A stretch of DNA of 64,000 bases from Halomonas urumqiensis (GCF_003028575.1 NZ_PYUD01000001.1:1054001-1118000); one strand, 5' to 3'; shown: positions 37,831-45,150, numbered from the stretch's first letter. Translations and numbers: made by a program. Notes: generated by a model from the sequence alone, not told the origin.

Positions 37831-39321
37831 TTATCTCCCGCTTACTGCTGACGCGGCATCGGATAGCGCGTCCGCTAGCCGGGTGACAAAGGCGTCGTCA
37901 CCTTCAACCACCCCTGAGGTGTCAGTGCCGTTCTTGTCGGTCACGGTGACGTGCACGGAGCCTCTCGACTTCGGTGTAGGTATCGCGCTAGGTGCGTCGC
38001 TTGCCACTCCCCCGGTCGGGAACTGGTCGGCGCTCATCGGTGTGATGCTGCTCAAGTTAAGGCCGGCAGAGGGTGTCGATGCGCGTTCAGGGACGGCGGT
38101 CTGTGAGGTAGTCGGGACTACCCCTTCCAGGGCGGCTCGGTGCGTCTGAGCGGCTTCCTCGACTACCTGGGCCGATGCCCTAGCAGAGTCACCGAAAAGC
38201 GCCAGAGCGCCGCTAGTGTCCACCAGTCCATTGAGTTCACGTTGGCGGGCCTCGAAGTTCCGGCGGAACGTGGGTGCCAGCTCCTCGAAGTAGTCCGCTA
38301 CTCGGGCCACGTTTGAATTGCCGTCGGTCAGTTGGGACAGTTCAGCGTCGAACGCCTCTAATGCCTGTTGCTGTGGCGTCGGGCCTTCAGTGCCTAGCAC
38401 GGTGGCTCGGATATTCGCCCCGAGAGCCTCGGCCTGGAGCTGTACCCGCTGCGCTTGCATCAGTCCGATACGAACCGCATCCACGGTATCGAGTAGCTCA
38501 GCCACGCCACGGGCGGCCCACTCCATGCTATCCACCACGGTTCCGGCAAAGCCTTGTGACTCCCTGGCGGCATCGTTGAACAGGTCGGCAACATCGTTCA
38601 GCGGTTGAGCAAGGTTGATGGCTATCTGATTCTTGATCGGCTCCATGATGCGCGGGATACGCGATAGGGCATCATTGGCCTGCTCTACCCTGGCAGCATC
38701 GACACGGGACAGGCTTAGGCCGTAGTCGTCCACCTCCTGGCGAGCCTGGCGGATACCATCACCCCCGGCGCGTAACAGGTTCACCATCTCCCTGTTCCTG
38801 ATGCCGAGGTCACGCAACAGATTAGCGGTGTCGGCAGAGTCGAGCCCCAAGCCCTGCACGCGGTCGGCCAGGGTGGCTATACGCTCGTCGGCGTCCATGT
38901 TCGCCAGGGCATCGGCTGATAGCCCCATCCTGCCTAGTGCCTCGGCAGCTTGCCCACTGCCTAGCCGTGCTTCCCCTAGTCGGCTGTTGAGACGGTCAAC
39001 GGCGCTGTTCAGGGTGCTGGTGTCGATCCCGGCATCATTGGCGGCGATTTGCAGCCCTCGGAGGCCGTCGATGGTGGAACCTAGCTGGTCGGCCATCTTC
39101 GCCTGTGCATCGACATAGGCCAGCCCATCCTTTGCCAGTAGGGTGAAAGCGGCGCTGGCAGCGGTTGCACCGGCAGCCAATCCGAGAGCCATTTTCTTGA
39201 GCGCAGCAGCCGAGACGACGCCTTGCTTTTCTACGCCATTAAGCTCGTTCCTGACACTGCGTAGGTTCCTCTCGGCACCCTTGCTATCTATGGCGATAGC
39301 CAGCCTGGATTCTTCGCTCAT
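37831..39321 (-). CDS. Tail tape-measure-like protein, element 1 operon gene 4
   Basis: 496 residues. The N-terminal part has the tape-measure layout: a coiled start (ERNLRSVRNELNGVEKQG), an Ala-rich hydrophobic stretch (LGLAAGATAASAAFTLLAKD, about 48-68), YVDAQAKMADQLGSTIDGLR, then ADERIATLADRVQGLGLD and LRDLGIRNREMVNLL. It is short for a tape measure and no other tail gene is visible. The C-terminal 200 residues are Ala/Gln-rich with no family I know. ATG overlaps the preceding stop by four bases. Confidence 0.72.
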   Translation of the reverse strand: MSEESRLAIAIDSKGAERNLRSVRNELNGVEKQGVVSAAALKKMALGLAAGATAASAAFTLLAKDGLAYVDAQAKMADQLGSTIDGLRGLQIAANDAGIDTSTLNSAVDRLNSRLGEARLGSGQAAEALGRMGLSADALANMDADERIATLADRVQGLGLDSADTANLLRDLGIRNREMVNLLRAGGDGIRQARQEVDDYGLSLSRVDAARVEQANDALSRIPRIMEPIKNQIAINLAQPLNDVADLFNDAARESQGFAGTVVDSMEWAARGVAELLDTVDAVRIGLMQAQRVQLQAEALGANIRATVLGTEGPTPQQQALEAFDAELSQLTDGNSNVARVADYFEELAPTFRRNFEARQRELNGLVDTSGALALFGDSARASAQVVEEAAQTHRAALEGVVPTTSQTAVPERASTPSAGLNLSSITPMSADQFPTGGVASDAPSAIPTPKSRGSVHVTVTDKNGTDTSGVVEGDDAFVTRLADALSDAASAVSGR

Positions 39322-39485
39322 TTGGGCGGCTCCATGATGATCGGCTCATCCTTGCCGGTGTCGCGCAGGTAGGTTTCTGCCCTGACGCGGGCGCTTGTCT
39401 CATTCATGCCGCGAAACTCGATGCCACCAACGCGGGCTATCCAGCAGTTGAGTGATTCCAGGGGGCGCCTGCCTCGATACCTCAT
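39318..39485 (-). CDS. Hypothetical 55-aa protein, element 1 operon gene 3
   Basis: Starts MRYRGRRPLESLNCWIARVG and ends in IIMEPPK. It is short, basic at the N-terminus and Arg/Glu-rich at the middle. It fills exactly the space between two genes: it starts three bases after the stop of gene 2 and its stop overlaps the gene 4 ATG (ATGA). That fit is the evidence for coding. In phages a small gene just before the tape measure is often a chaperone; there is no motif here to claim that. Confidence 0.5.
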   Translation of the reverse strand: MRYRGRRPLESLNCWIARVGGIEFRGMNETSARVRAETYLRDTGKDEPIIMEPPK

Positions 39486-39488
39486 CTC

Positions 39489-40364
39489 TTACGCCTCCAT
39501 GAGCACATCGCGGCTTGTGGCGGATGATGGAACAGGCTGCGTCATCGCTGGGTCGGCATCCGTCAGTTTCAGCGGCGTGGTCGGAATCGGCGCCAGCCAG
39601 TCATTGAGCTGATCAGCGACTTCGATGGTGGCGAATACCCGGTCGATCTCGCGGCCAAGCTCGGCGCTTTTGGTCAGGTCGCCAATGGTGGCAAGCTGCA
39701 AGGCCACACGGCGGCCAGTGATGCGGGCGTCATGGTGTGCAGATACCATGAGTTTCAGCATCTCGACGGCCTCGCTGTGCTCTGCACCGATACCGGCACG
39801 CTCGATGCGGTTTACCTGATTAACGTCCAGGCCGGTCAGCAGGTGCGAGGTTGAGCGCAGGACAGCGGCCACCATCTCGGGATGCTCGCCGTTCACCATC
39901 TGCCCCACCAGTTCATTCTTGCCGCCTGTCTCGCGTAGGAAGGCGCGCAGCTCTTGGTCACGCAAATGGCCAGCCACATCGTTGTCAGCCAGCGGCGTGA
40001 AGGGGCGAAGGCCGGTTGTTGCCGTGTCATAGATGCTCTGTATGTCGCCGGTCATCTGAGTGATGGCGGCGCGTGAACTGCTCATGACGGTATCGAGGAT
40101 CTCGCGGGCCTGGCGCTCCTTGGCTGCGCTGGTCAGGTCGCTGTTTTGGCGGATGGTGTCGAGCTGGGCACTGTACTCGCGGAACCAGCGGATGGCGTCG
40201 AGCTGTAGATCCCGGGCGCTGGTAAGCGAACGGCCGGGATACCAGGTATTCATGCCGTCACGCATCCCACGGACAGGGAAGGCGGCAAGCTCTGCCCAAT
40301 CCCACGCGGTGTAATGGACGCTGTGAACTCCAGCGGTGACGGTTTCGAGTTGGCGGATGGTCAT
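39489..40364 (-). CDS. Hypothetical 291-aa protein, element 1 operon gene 2
   Basis: Mostly helical by composition, with a Trp/Tyr-rich N-terminal 80 residues (VHYTAWDWAELAAFPVRGM, then MNTWYPGRSL). The middle is Ala/Glu/Arg-rich and the last 30 residues are Pro/Thr-rich. No transmembrane segment or known domain. It could be a structural or regulatory protein of the element. It overlaps gene 1 by four bases. Confidence 0.65.
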   Translation of the reverse strand: MTIRQLETVTAGVHSVHYTAWDWAELAAFPVRGMRDGMNTWYPGRSLTSARDLQLDAIRWFREYSAQLDTIRQNSDLTSAAKERQAREILDTVMSSSRAAITQMTGDIQSIYDTATTGLRPFTPLADNDVAGHLRDQELRAFLRETGGKNELVGQMVNGEHPEMVAAVLRSTSHLLTGLDVNQVNRIERAGIGAEHSEAVEMLKLMVSAHHDARITGRRVALQLATIGDLTKSAELGREIDRVFATIEVADQLNDWLAPIPTTPLKLTDADPAMTQPVPSSATSRDVLMEA

Positions 40365-40528
40365 TGAGCGGTTTCCTTGCGTTGTTCAGCAATGAAGACG
40401 AGCCAGCCGGCGGCTTGCACGTCACCTTGGTCGGCACGGTCCTGCAGCAGGCGCGTATAGCTGCGGACGGCTTCCTGGCTTGGGTTGAAGTTTCGGCGGC
40501 CCTTGGGGCGCCCTGGCTGCTGTTTCAT
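40361..40528 (-). CDS. Hypothetical 55-aa GRPKG protein, element 1 operon gene 1
   Basis: Starts MKQQPGRPKGRRNFNPSQEA, an AT-hook-like GRPKGRR followed by an amphipathic helix (VRSYTRLLQDRADQG). I use ATG 40528, since the nine-residue longer form has no better site. The basic N-terminus resembles that of the DUF5681-like protein in the same operon. It is the first gene after the intergenic region with paired repeats. Confidence 0.55.
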   Translation of the reverse strand: MKQQPGRPKGRRNFNPSQEAVRSYTRLLQDRADQGDVQAAGWLVFIAEQRKETAQ

Positions 40529-40593
40529 GGCCGTAAATCCAGTATGGATACGCACACAGTATTAGCAGAATGGCCGGGGTATATCTATGGTTT

Positions 40594-40614
40594 ATGTTGG
40601 GTCTAATGTTGGGT
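40594..40614 (-). repeat. Paired 12-bp-spaced repeat upstream of the element 1 operon
   Basis: Two perfect copies of ACCCAACAT on the minus strand, offset exactly 12, 66 bases upstream of the first operon gene. The position fits an operator or a secondary binding site of the protein that binds the element ends. Confidence 0.6.
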
Positions 40615-40637
40615 GATATGAAATGAATCCCCATAAC

Positions 40638-40949
40638 TTAGGTGATTTGGGGGTTTGCGTAGGATGATGTGTCCGCCACTCCCAGATGGCGGCCTGTACG
40701 CAGGCACTCAACGATGCGGGGGAGGGGGTTACTCGGGGTAAGGGGCTGTGACGGTATCCGGGTCTTGATACCCAAGGGCGGCCCCAATCTGAGGCCCCCT
40801 TGCCCATACCTCATTGCGGCGCCACCTGCCGGGCATTTAAATACCTCAGATTGTAGGGATTTGATCCACGCCCAGCACTCGGACGCATTGCGGCGCGCGA
40901 CGATTTTTGACCTCGATTGCCCCTTTCCCCCATAAATAACCTGACCCAT
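40638..40949 (-). CDS. Possible small ORF in the element 1 intergenic region (doubtful)
   Basis: A 103-residue frame (MGQVIYGGKGQSRSKIVARR...) with a weak AGGGGG site. No family recognised. The product is rich in Arg, Pro and Gly, and a GCATTGCGGCGC-like 10-base string occurs twice inside it (near 40812 and 40889). The stretch could equally be part of an origin or a structured leader for the operon. I list it so the 600-bp gap is not left blank. Confidence 0.25.
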   Translation of the reverse strand: MGQVIYGGKGQSRSKIVARRNASECWAWIKSLQSEVFKCPAGGAAMRYGQGGLRLGPPLGIKTRIPSQPLTPSNPLPRIVECLRTGRHLGVADTSSYANPQIT

Positions 40950-40981
40950 AACCCCTAACCCCCTTGGTAACTTAGTAAGGT

Positions 40982-41114
40982 CTCCATTTTCTGGAGTCGG
41001 TAAGCGTTAAAAATCGGCCTGACTGCTCCATTTTCTGGAGCGTTTGAAGGCCAAGAAGGCGCCTCGCCACCCAACTGCTCCATTTTCTGGAGTGATGCAC
41101 TCCATTTTCTGGAG
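40982..41114. repeat. Cluster of four identical 15-bp palindromes (iteron/operator-like)
   Basis: CTCCATTTTCTGGAG (arms CTCCA/TGGAG) is found at 40982-40996, 41026-41040, 41078-41092 and 41100-41114. The start-to-start distances are 44, 52 and 22 bases, near multiples of the helical repeat. A degraded fifth copy (CTCCACCTCCTGGGG) is at 41138-41152. Copies 1 and 4 are followed by similar CGGTAA...AAAATCG strings. They lie directly downstream of the 131-aa winged-helix-like gene. This may be a replication origin or an operator array. Confidence 0.75.
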
Positions 41115-41130
41115 ACGGTAAAAATCGAAT

Positions 41131-41526
41131 TCACTTGCTCCACCTCCTGGGGGGCACGTTCGTGTCGGCAATGTCGAGCTTGCCGTCACAGGGGTCGATA
41201 GGTTGCCAGGTGATCGCGTACAGGGCGCAGCGTGCCCCCGCGCGCCCTATGACGGCGTCGCGGGTCTTCACGATAAGCTGGCGCTGCTGCAGCTCCTTGA
41301 GTGCCTTGCCGAGCGTTGTGTGTGCCATGCCGCCCCAGCCTTTCATTGTCGTGTGGGTGGCCGATAGGTCGCCGTTGTTCTTCCCGTTGTACTGGGTCGA
41401 CAAGGCCATCAGCACCTTGTGAGCGGAAGGCGACAGGGCGCGGAAGTCGTCGTGATCAGTGACCACCTTGGGCAGGGCGAGATAGCCGCCCTGCCACTTG
41501 GTTTTGGCGACGCCGTGCTTCGCCAT
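41131..41526 (-). CDS. Winged-helix-type protein, possible initiator/regulator of element 1
   Basis: 131 residues from ATG 41526. The core FRALSPSAHKVLMALSTQYN, with GDLSATHTTMKGWGGMAHTT and LGKALKELQQRQLIVKT, has the helix-turn-helix plus wing layout seen in plasmid and island replication or regulatory proteins ('L...A..vLl.L...y.g.NNG.l..t'). It adjoins the palindrome cluster, which makes it the first candidate to bind it. A longer frame adds 42 residues without a good start. Role is inferred from context. Confidence 0.6.
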   Translation of the reverse strand: MAKHGVAKTKWQGGYLALPKVVTDHDDFRALSPSAHKVLMALSTQYNGKNNGDLSATHTTMKGWGGMAHTTLGKALKELQQRQLIVKTRDAVIGRAGARCALYAITWQPIDPCDGKLDIADTNVPPRRWSK

Positions 41527-41530
41527 ACAG

Positions 41531-41806
41531 TCACCCTTCGGTGATGAGGTGGTAGCGCTGGATCGGCCGGCCCTCTGCTCGAGGATGCTTATGCTTCTCG
41601 ATGCGGCAGCCTTTGGCGATAAGGTCGCGAACCACTGCCCGGGCATCAGCAATAGGAAGGGCCCACTGCAGCTCAGCGGCGCTCATAGGCCGTTCATGAA
41701 GGGCTTGTAGCACCAGGGCTTGGTGGGTGTTAGGCTTGATTTTGGAAACAGCTTTTGACGTGGCCCGGCCTCCCCCAAGGTCGGGCTTTTTCATGTCCAT
41801 ACTCAT
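41531..41806 (-). CDS. Small helix-turn-helix domain protein of element 1
   Basis: 91 residues from ATG 41806, which follows AGGAGGT and overlaps the alpA stop by four bases. The sequence HQALVLQALHERPMSAAELQ and DARAVVRDLIAKGCRIEKH fits a winged helix, with PIQRYHL as the last strand. It is probably a DNA-binding regulator. The gene ends five bases before the next start. Confidence 0.6.
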   Translation of the reverse strand: MSMDMKKPDLGGGRATSKAVSKIKPNTHQALVLQALHERPMSAAELQWALPIADARAVVRDLIAKGCRIEKHKHPRAEGRPIQRYHLITEG

Positions 41807-41988
41807 TGGGCCACCTCCTGGCGGGAGGCTTCCCACGCTTCTATGTCGGCCAGGCGCCAGCGGGTGCAGTTCTGTCCCAGTTTGATAGGGCGGGGGAAGT
41901 TGCTTCCGGAATCTCTGGCCCATCGCCATATTGTCGGCACGGACACGGATAGCCGGGAGGAGATTTGCTTGACTGTCAGATAGGTCAT
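41803..41988 (-). CDS. alpA: AlpA-family DNA-binding regulator
   Basis: 61 residues, MTYLTVKQISSRLSVSVPTI, then WRWARDSGSNFPRPIKLGQN and WRLADIEAWEASR. This is the standard AlpA/excisionase-like (MerR-type) fold found in P4-type satellites and islands. Relatives activate integrase or excision genes. It is the first gene of a coupled three-gene unit (alpA, the 91-aa and 131-aa proteins). Confidence 0.88.
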   Translation of the reverse strand: MTYLTVKQISSRLSVSVPTIWRWARDSGSNFPRPIKLGQNCTRWRLADIEAWEASRQEVAQ

Positions 41989-42077
41989 CGAGGGTCTTCC
42001 CGTTCTCTGTGAGTACAGGAAGAATCATGGCGGGTTGATTGTTAGCTATGGTGCAGGTGCAAAATGCAGATTGCAGA

Positions 42078-42881
42078 CTATCGGCGTTTCTTGTTCTCCC
42101 ATGCCTTGATTGCTGCGCTGATATGTTCTTTTAGCTTGCGGTCGCCCATCTTGGTTATGTCAGCCGGCATCGCTTCCAGCATATCTGTGACTATGCGCGC
42201 CACCTTTGGTCGTTCTCCATGGCGGTAATCAGGGCCACGCTGTCCCGCGTACAGCTCCGCCAGCAGGCCGAACACTTCAAGGGTTCTTAGCTCTACAACT
42301 TCGGCGGATTCGTTGGGTGCTGGTGCCTTGCAAATACCAGCCAAGAAGTCGGGCAACTCACTTTCTGCCCATCCAAGTGACATCAACCAGCGCGCGAGAT
42401 CGGCGCGGCTTACATCAAAATCGAAATCAAGGTGCGTTTCGCTGATGCCGACCTGCTCAAAGTCGATAATGTCGGCCAGCTCATATGCCACGATCTCGTA
42501 CTTGACAGGACGGTATTTGGCGCCGATTTGCTGGCCAGCTTCATCTATCTCCTTGGCTACCATCTCCTCCTTCATATCAGGTAGGCGCCTCCACACTCGG
42601 ACCAGGCCCCTATCTTCTTCATCTGAAGGCTCAAGCTCACCAGCTATCACTGCGCGCTTAGCCCGGCCTAACCAGGCGCTCGCTCGAACAAGCTGCTCCG
42701 CATCTCGAACCTTGTGTTCATATGCCCATTCGATAGCGGCGAACGGTCCCCATAGCGCATCATCCATCGCTAGCGCGGGGCACTCCGGGTCCACCTCCCA
42801 AGGGTCAATTCCAGCAAGCAACAAACAAGCGTTGTCTATGCGGATATGGCTCTGAGAGCGCCATATGTTCATTGGTGTCAT
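42078..42881 (-). CDS. Hypothetical 267-aa protein of element 1
   Basis: Starts MTPMNIWRSQSHIRIDNACL with a GAGGAG site. Acidic overall and lower in GC than its neighbours, which suggests a separate origin. The C-terminus (MGDRKLKEHISAAIKAWENK) resembles a string common at the ends of small phage and island proteins, but I do not recognise a family. It sits between a terminator/repeat block and alpA. Confidence 0.62.
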   Translation of the reverse strand: MTPMNIWRSQSHIRIDNACLLLAGIDPWEVDPECPALAMDDALWGPFAAIEWAYEHKVRDAEQLVRASAWLGRAKRAVIAGELEPSDEEDRGLVRVWRRLPDMKEEMVAKEIDEAGQQIGAKYRPVKYEIVAYELADIIDFEQVGISETHLDFDFDVSRADLARWLMSLGWAESELPDFLAGICKAPAPNESAEVVELRTLEVFGLLAELYAGQRGPDYRHGERPKVARIVTDMLEAMPADITKMGDRKLKEHISAAIKAWENKKRR

Positions 42882-42953
42882 GCGCTACTCCTCACGCATC
42901 CTTTATGGGGTGAAAAGGCGGAACCATAGTCCGCCGCAATCCCTTTAAAAACA

Positions 42954-42976
42954 GGGGTCAAAAATGATTTGACCCC
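42954..42976 (-). terminator. Terminator after the 81-aa gene of element 1
   Basis: GGGGTCAAA and TTTGACCCC form a perfect 9-bp stem with an AATGA loop. On the minus strand a TGTTTTT run follows. It ends the transcript of the 81-aa gene just upstream. Confidence 0.7.
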
Positions 42977-42979
42977 TTT

Positions 42980-43000
42980 ACCCAACATCTAGGCCCACAT
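42980..43000 (+). repeat. Degenerate paired repeat of element 1
   Basis: ACCCAACAT at 42980-42988 is followed by GCCCACAT ending 12 bases later. It lies upstream of the 267-aa gene's start, overlapping the likely promoter region. Confidence 0.45.
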
Positions 43001-43015
43001 AAGCAGGTTGGCGAA

Positions 43016-43261
43016 TCAAGTCTTGCTAGGGTCGGGCGGTGCTGCGCCGGTGACGCGCCGAATTGCTTCGAGGTGATAAGACATGTTCTCCATCAAGCTG
43101 CACATGATGTCGTCATTCAGGACGTTGTGATCCTCTTGGCCGCCGAAGTGATCGATCAGCAGCTCAGACAATGCCCATGCCTGGCGAGCGTGAGCGTCGA
43201 TTTTGTCGATTTTGTCGAGGTGGGTGCGGGTATTCGGTGCAGTGGTATCATGGTTTTGCAT
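43016..43261 (-). CDS. Hypothetical 81-aa protein of element 1
   Basis: Starts MQNHDTTAPNTRTHLDKIDK. The helical middle (ARQAWALSELLIDHFGGQED, then NDDIMCSLMENMSYHLEAI) resembles small proteins often seen near integrases of prophages and islands; I know no function. AGGAG precedes the ATG. It lies between integrase and terminator on the same strand. Confidence 0.62.
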   Translation of the reverse strand: MQNHDTTAPNTRTHLDKIDKIDAHARQAWALSELLIDHFGGQEDHNVLNDDIMCSLMENMSYHLEAIRRVTGAAPPDPSKT

Positions 43262-43329
43262 GTCGGCTTCTCCTGTTCAGTTGCCGATGTGTTGGCCCTG
43301 GGGTGTGACAGCACCCTGGGGCCACCTTG

Positions 43330-44613
43330 TCAGCCCTCTTGGGCTCGAATTGGCGTCACGTTCGCTTGTGTGGCGCCCTCGGCGCAGAATTGCGCCCAGT
43401 CCTTCATCAGCCGACGCCGCTTCTCCAGCAGGTCACCGCGCCGGTAGGCGGCCTCAGCCTTGTTCTTGATCGTGTGGGCCAGCGCCATCTCGAGTATGTC
43501 ACCAGGGTAGGCGGTGCGCTCACCACCCCAATCCCTGAACGTCGAGCGGAAGCCGTGAGTGGTGACGACGCCGCCGGTGTTTGGATCTCGGTAGCCTTGA
43601 CCCTCGGGCAGTGCGCCATCCATCCGCTTGATGACAGCGGTCAGGGTGTTCTCTGACAGCGCCTTGCCGCGGGTGGACGGAAATACCAAGTCGGTGCCCT
43701 CATGTCTTGGCAGGGCCTTCAACAGTGCCACAGCAGGCCGTGAGAGGGGTATGCGATGCTCCTTGCCTGCCTTCATGCGGTCGGCGGGGATGGTCCACAA
43801 GCGTGCCTCGAGGTCGATCTCGCCCCACTTGGCGCCCTTGGCTTCGCTGGTGCGAGTAGCGGTCAGGATCGTGAACTCCAGACACCTCGCGCCGCTGCCG
43901 TCCATTGCTGCCAGGTGGTGCATGAATCGAGGCATTTCGTCGATCGGCAGGGCAGAGTGGTGACCCTTGGTGGCCACCTTGTTGGGGTTCGGCAGGCGAG
44001 CATCGAGGTTGCCGCGCCAGCGGGCTGGGTTGTCGCCGGTGCGGTGTCCGCCGGCAGTGGCCCAATCCAGAACCTTCTCGACGCGACCCCGTAAACGCTT
44101 GGCCGTCTCGGTTTTGGCAAGCCATAGGTTGTCGCGGGTCAGCAACTCCTCGATGTCTGCCAAGGCGATCTCGTCAACGCGCTTCTTGCCGATGACAGGC
44201 GAGGCGTACGTAGCCAGCGTGCTCTCCCACTGGGCGGCGTGCTTCACGTTCTTGAACTCATGGCGCTTGAGGGCCAAAAACTTCTCGGTCGCCTCATCGA
44301 AGGTGAGGCGTTTGGTTTGTGCTCTCAAGGCGAGGCGGGCGGCACGCTTGGTTTCTACCGGGTCGATGCCGGAGATAACCTGCTCACGTAATGCGCGGGC
44401 CTTCGCTCTAGCATCAGCCAGGGGAACATCAGGGAAGCCGCCCAGACCAATGTCGCGTCGACGCTCACCAATCTTGACGCGCAACACCCACGAACGCCCG
44501 CCGGTCTTAGTCACCTGCAGTTGCAGGCCAGCCACGCCACCCACGGCATACAGGCCGGGGTCTGTGAGGCGCCTTACCTCGGCGGCAGACAATTCGCGGG
44601 CTTTCTTGGGCAT
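43330..44613 (-). CDS. P4-type tyrosine site-specific integrase
   Basis: 427 residues. The N-terminal arm-binding DUF4102 domain (RLTDPGLYAVGGVAGLQLQV) is followed by a core-binding domain (about 100-190) and the catalytic domain. Active-site residues are visible: Arg in TATRTSEAKGA, HxxR in HGFRSTFRDW, His in ALAHTIKN, and Tyr in EAAYRRGD. The gene reads inward from the right end of element 1, with the paired repeats in its promoter region. Such integrases target tRNA 3' ends, in agreement with the att core in tRNA-Ser. Confidence 0.93.
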   Translation of the reverse strand: MPKKARELSAAEVRRLTDPGLYAVGGVAGLQLQVTKTGGRSWVLRVKIGERRRDIGLGGFPDVPLADARAKARALREQVISGIDPVETKRAARLALRAQTKRLTFDEATEKFLALKRHEFKNVKHAAQWESTLATYASPVIGKKRVDEIALADIEELLTRDNLWLAKTETAKRLRGRVEKVLDWATAGGHRTGDNPARWRGNLDARLPNPNKVATKGHHSALPIDEMPRFMHHLAAMDGSGARCLEFTILTATRTSEAKGAKWGEIDLEARLWTIPADRMKAGKEHRIPLSRPAVALLKALPRHEGTDLVFPSTRGKALSENTLTAVIKRMDGALPEGQGYRDPNTGGVVTTHGFRSTFRDWGGERTAYPGDILEMALAHTIKNKAEAAYRRGDLLEKRRRLMKDWAQFCAEGATQANVTPIRAQEG

Positions 44614-44621
44614 CGTTCTTC

Positions 44622-44642
44622 CTCCAACTTCCTACCCAACAT
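44622..44642 (+). repeat. Paired 12-bp-spaced repeat at the right end of element 1
   Basis: TCCAACTT at 44623 and CCCAACAT at 44635, offset exactly 12, located 118 bases inside the right att core and overlapping the integrase promoter. With the pair at 36160, this would flank attP in the excised circle. Confidence 0.55.
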
Positions 44643-44760
44643 TAGGGAATGAATTGGATGATAGGCGATGAAACGGGATAACACAAGGAATGCGGCAGTG
44701 GTGAGGGATAGAGGAGGGCGGTGATACTTGATGACACCGGGAGAAGTGTGGAAGCGGCGG

Positions 44761-44775
44761 CCTCCCCCTCCGCCA
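44761..44775 (+). repeat. att core, middle (junction of elements 1 and 2)
   Basis: Exact 15-base copy of the tRNA-Ser 3' end, CCTCCCCCTCCGCCA. The sequence just after it (CAGAATATAGATAAGCC...) resembles that after the right att site, including the terminator. Confidence 0.85.
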
Positions 44776-44787
44776 CAGAATATAGAT

Positions 44788-44816
44788 AAGCCGCTGATTT
44801 AAGCGGCTTTTTCTTT
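44788..44816 (+). terminator. Terminator after the middle att core
   Basis: AAGCCGCT and AGCGGCTT form a perfect 8-bp stem with a GATTTA loop, followed by TTTCTTT. It lies where a tRNA-Ser terminator would be if element 1 were absent. Confidence 0.85.
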
Positions 44817-44817
44817 G

Positions 44818-45150
44818 TCAGAAAGTTTTTGACCCACACTTTAACCCACACCCTTGTGTTGGCTTTCCCTGAATCGACCTGGAGCCTCTCGGGCAATACA
44901 GCTGCGCCTGGCCCATGGCGGTGGAACAGGTGACGCAGGATGAAGCGTCATGGTCATGCTCGGCACTAAGACCGCCACTCGAATGGGCGTCATCCGACAT
45001 CCATCCGGTGACGACGCTGCAGTCAGGGGATGACGCCATGGTGGCGCCGTGACTCGATAGCGTGACCACCGCCAACAGCAGCGCGAGCAGGAGGGCAAGC
45101 CAGCGGCCTCCTGTGCGTTGCGTCAGCGATGTGCGTTCGAGTCGTGCCAT
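44818..45150 (-). CDS. Exported Cys/His-containing protein, DUF2946-like
   Basis: 110 residues. A basic start and strong hydrophobic segment (WLALLLALLLAVVTLSSHG) form a signal peptide or anchor. SCVTCSTAM with EHDHD resembles the His-Cys cluster of small proteins at copper loci (DUF2946 type). AGGGGGA precedes the ATG. The last 15 or so codons run through the element's own paired repeats, so the natural C-terminus may have been replaced. It is last in the copper ATPase transcription unit. Confidence 0.55.
   Translation of the reverse strand: MARLERTSLTQRTGGRWLALLLALLLAVVTLSSHGATMASSPDCSVVTGWMSDDAHSSGGLSAEHDHDASSCVTCSTAMGQAQLYCPRGSRSIQGKPTQGCGLKCGSKTF
44832..44852 (+). repeat. Paired 12-bp-spaced repeat at the left end of element 2
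   Basis: CCCACACT at 44833 and CCCACACC at 44845, offset exactly 12, 56 bases after the middle att core. The architecture is that of the element 1 left end, with a different repeat sequence (CCCACAC versus CCCAACAT). Confidence 0.5.

Larger units (their letters stand above)
36102..44775. mobile_element. Integrative element 1 (satellite-like, about 8.7 kb) in tRNA-Ser
   Basis: Bounded by identical 15-bp att cores. Integrase and regulators sit at the right end; the left side is a ten-gene minus-strand operon. Contents: P4-type integrase, AlpA, two small DNA-binding-like proteins, phased palindromes, a tape-measure-like protein and a DUF5681-like protein. There are no capsid, portal, large terminase, holin or lysin genes. 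Its size and gene content suggest a phage satellite or a small phage-derived island rather than a complete prophage. Confidence 0.82.

Noticed and set aside
40955..41143. 62-aa minus-strand frame across the palindrome cluster
   Set aside because: The palindromes fall in different frames within it, so the frame is a by-product of the repeats.
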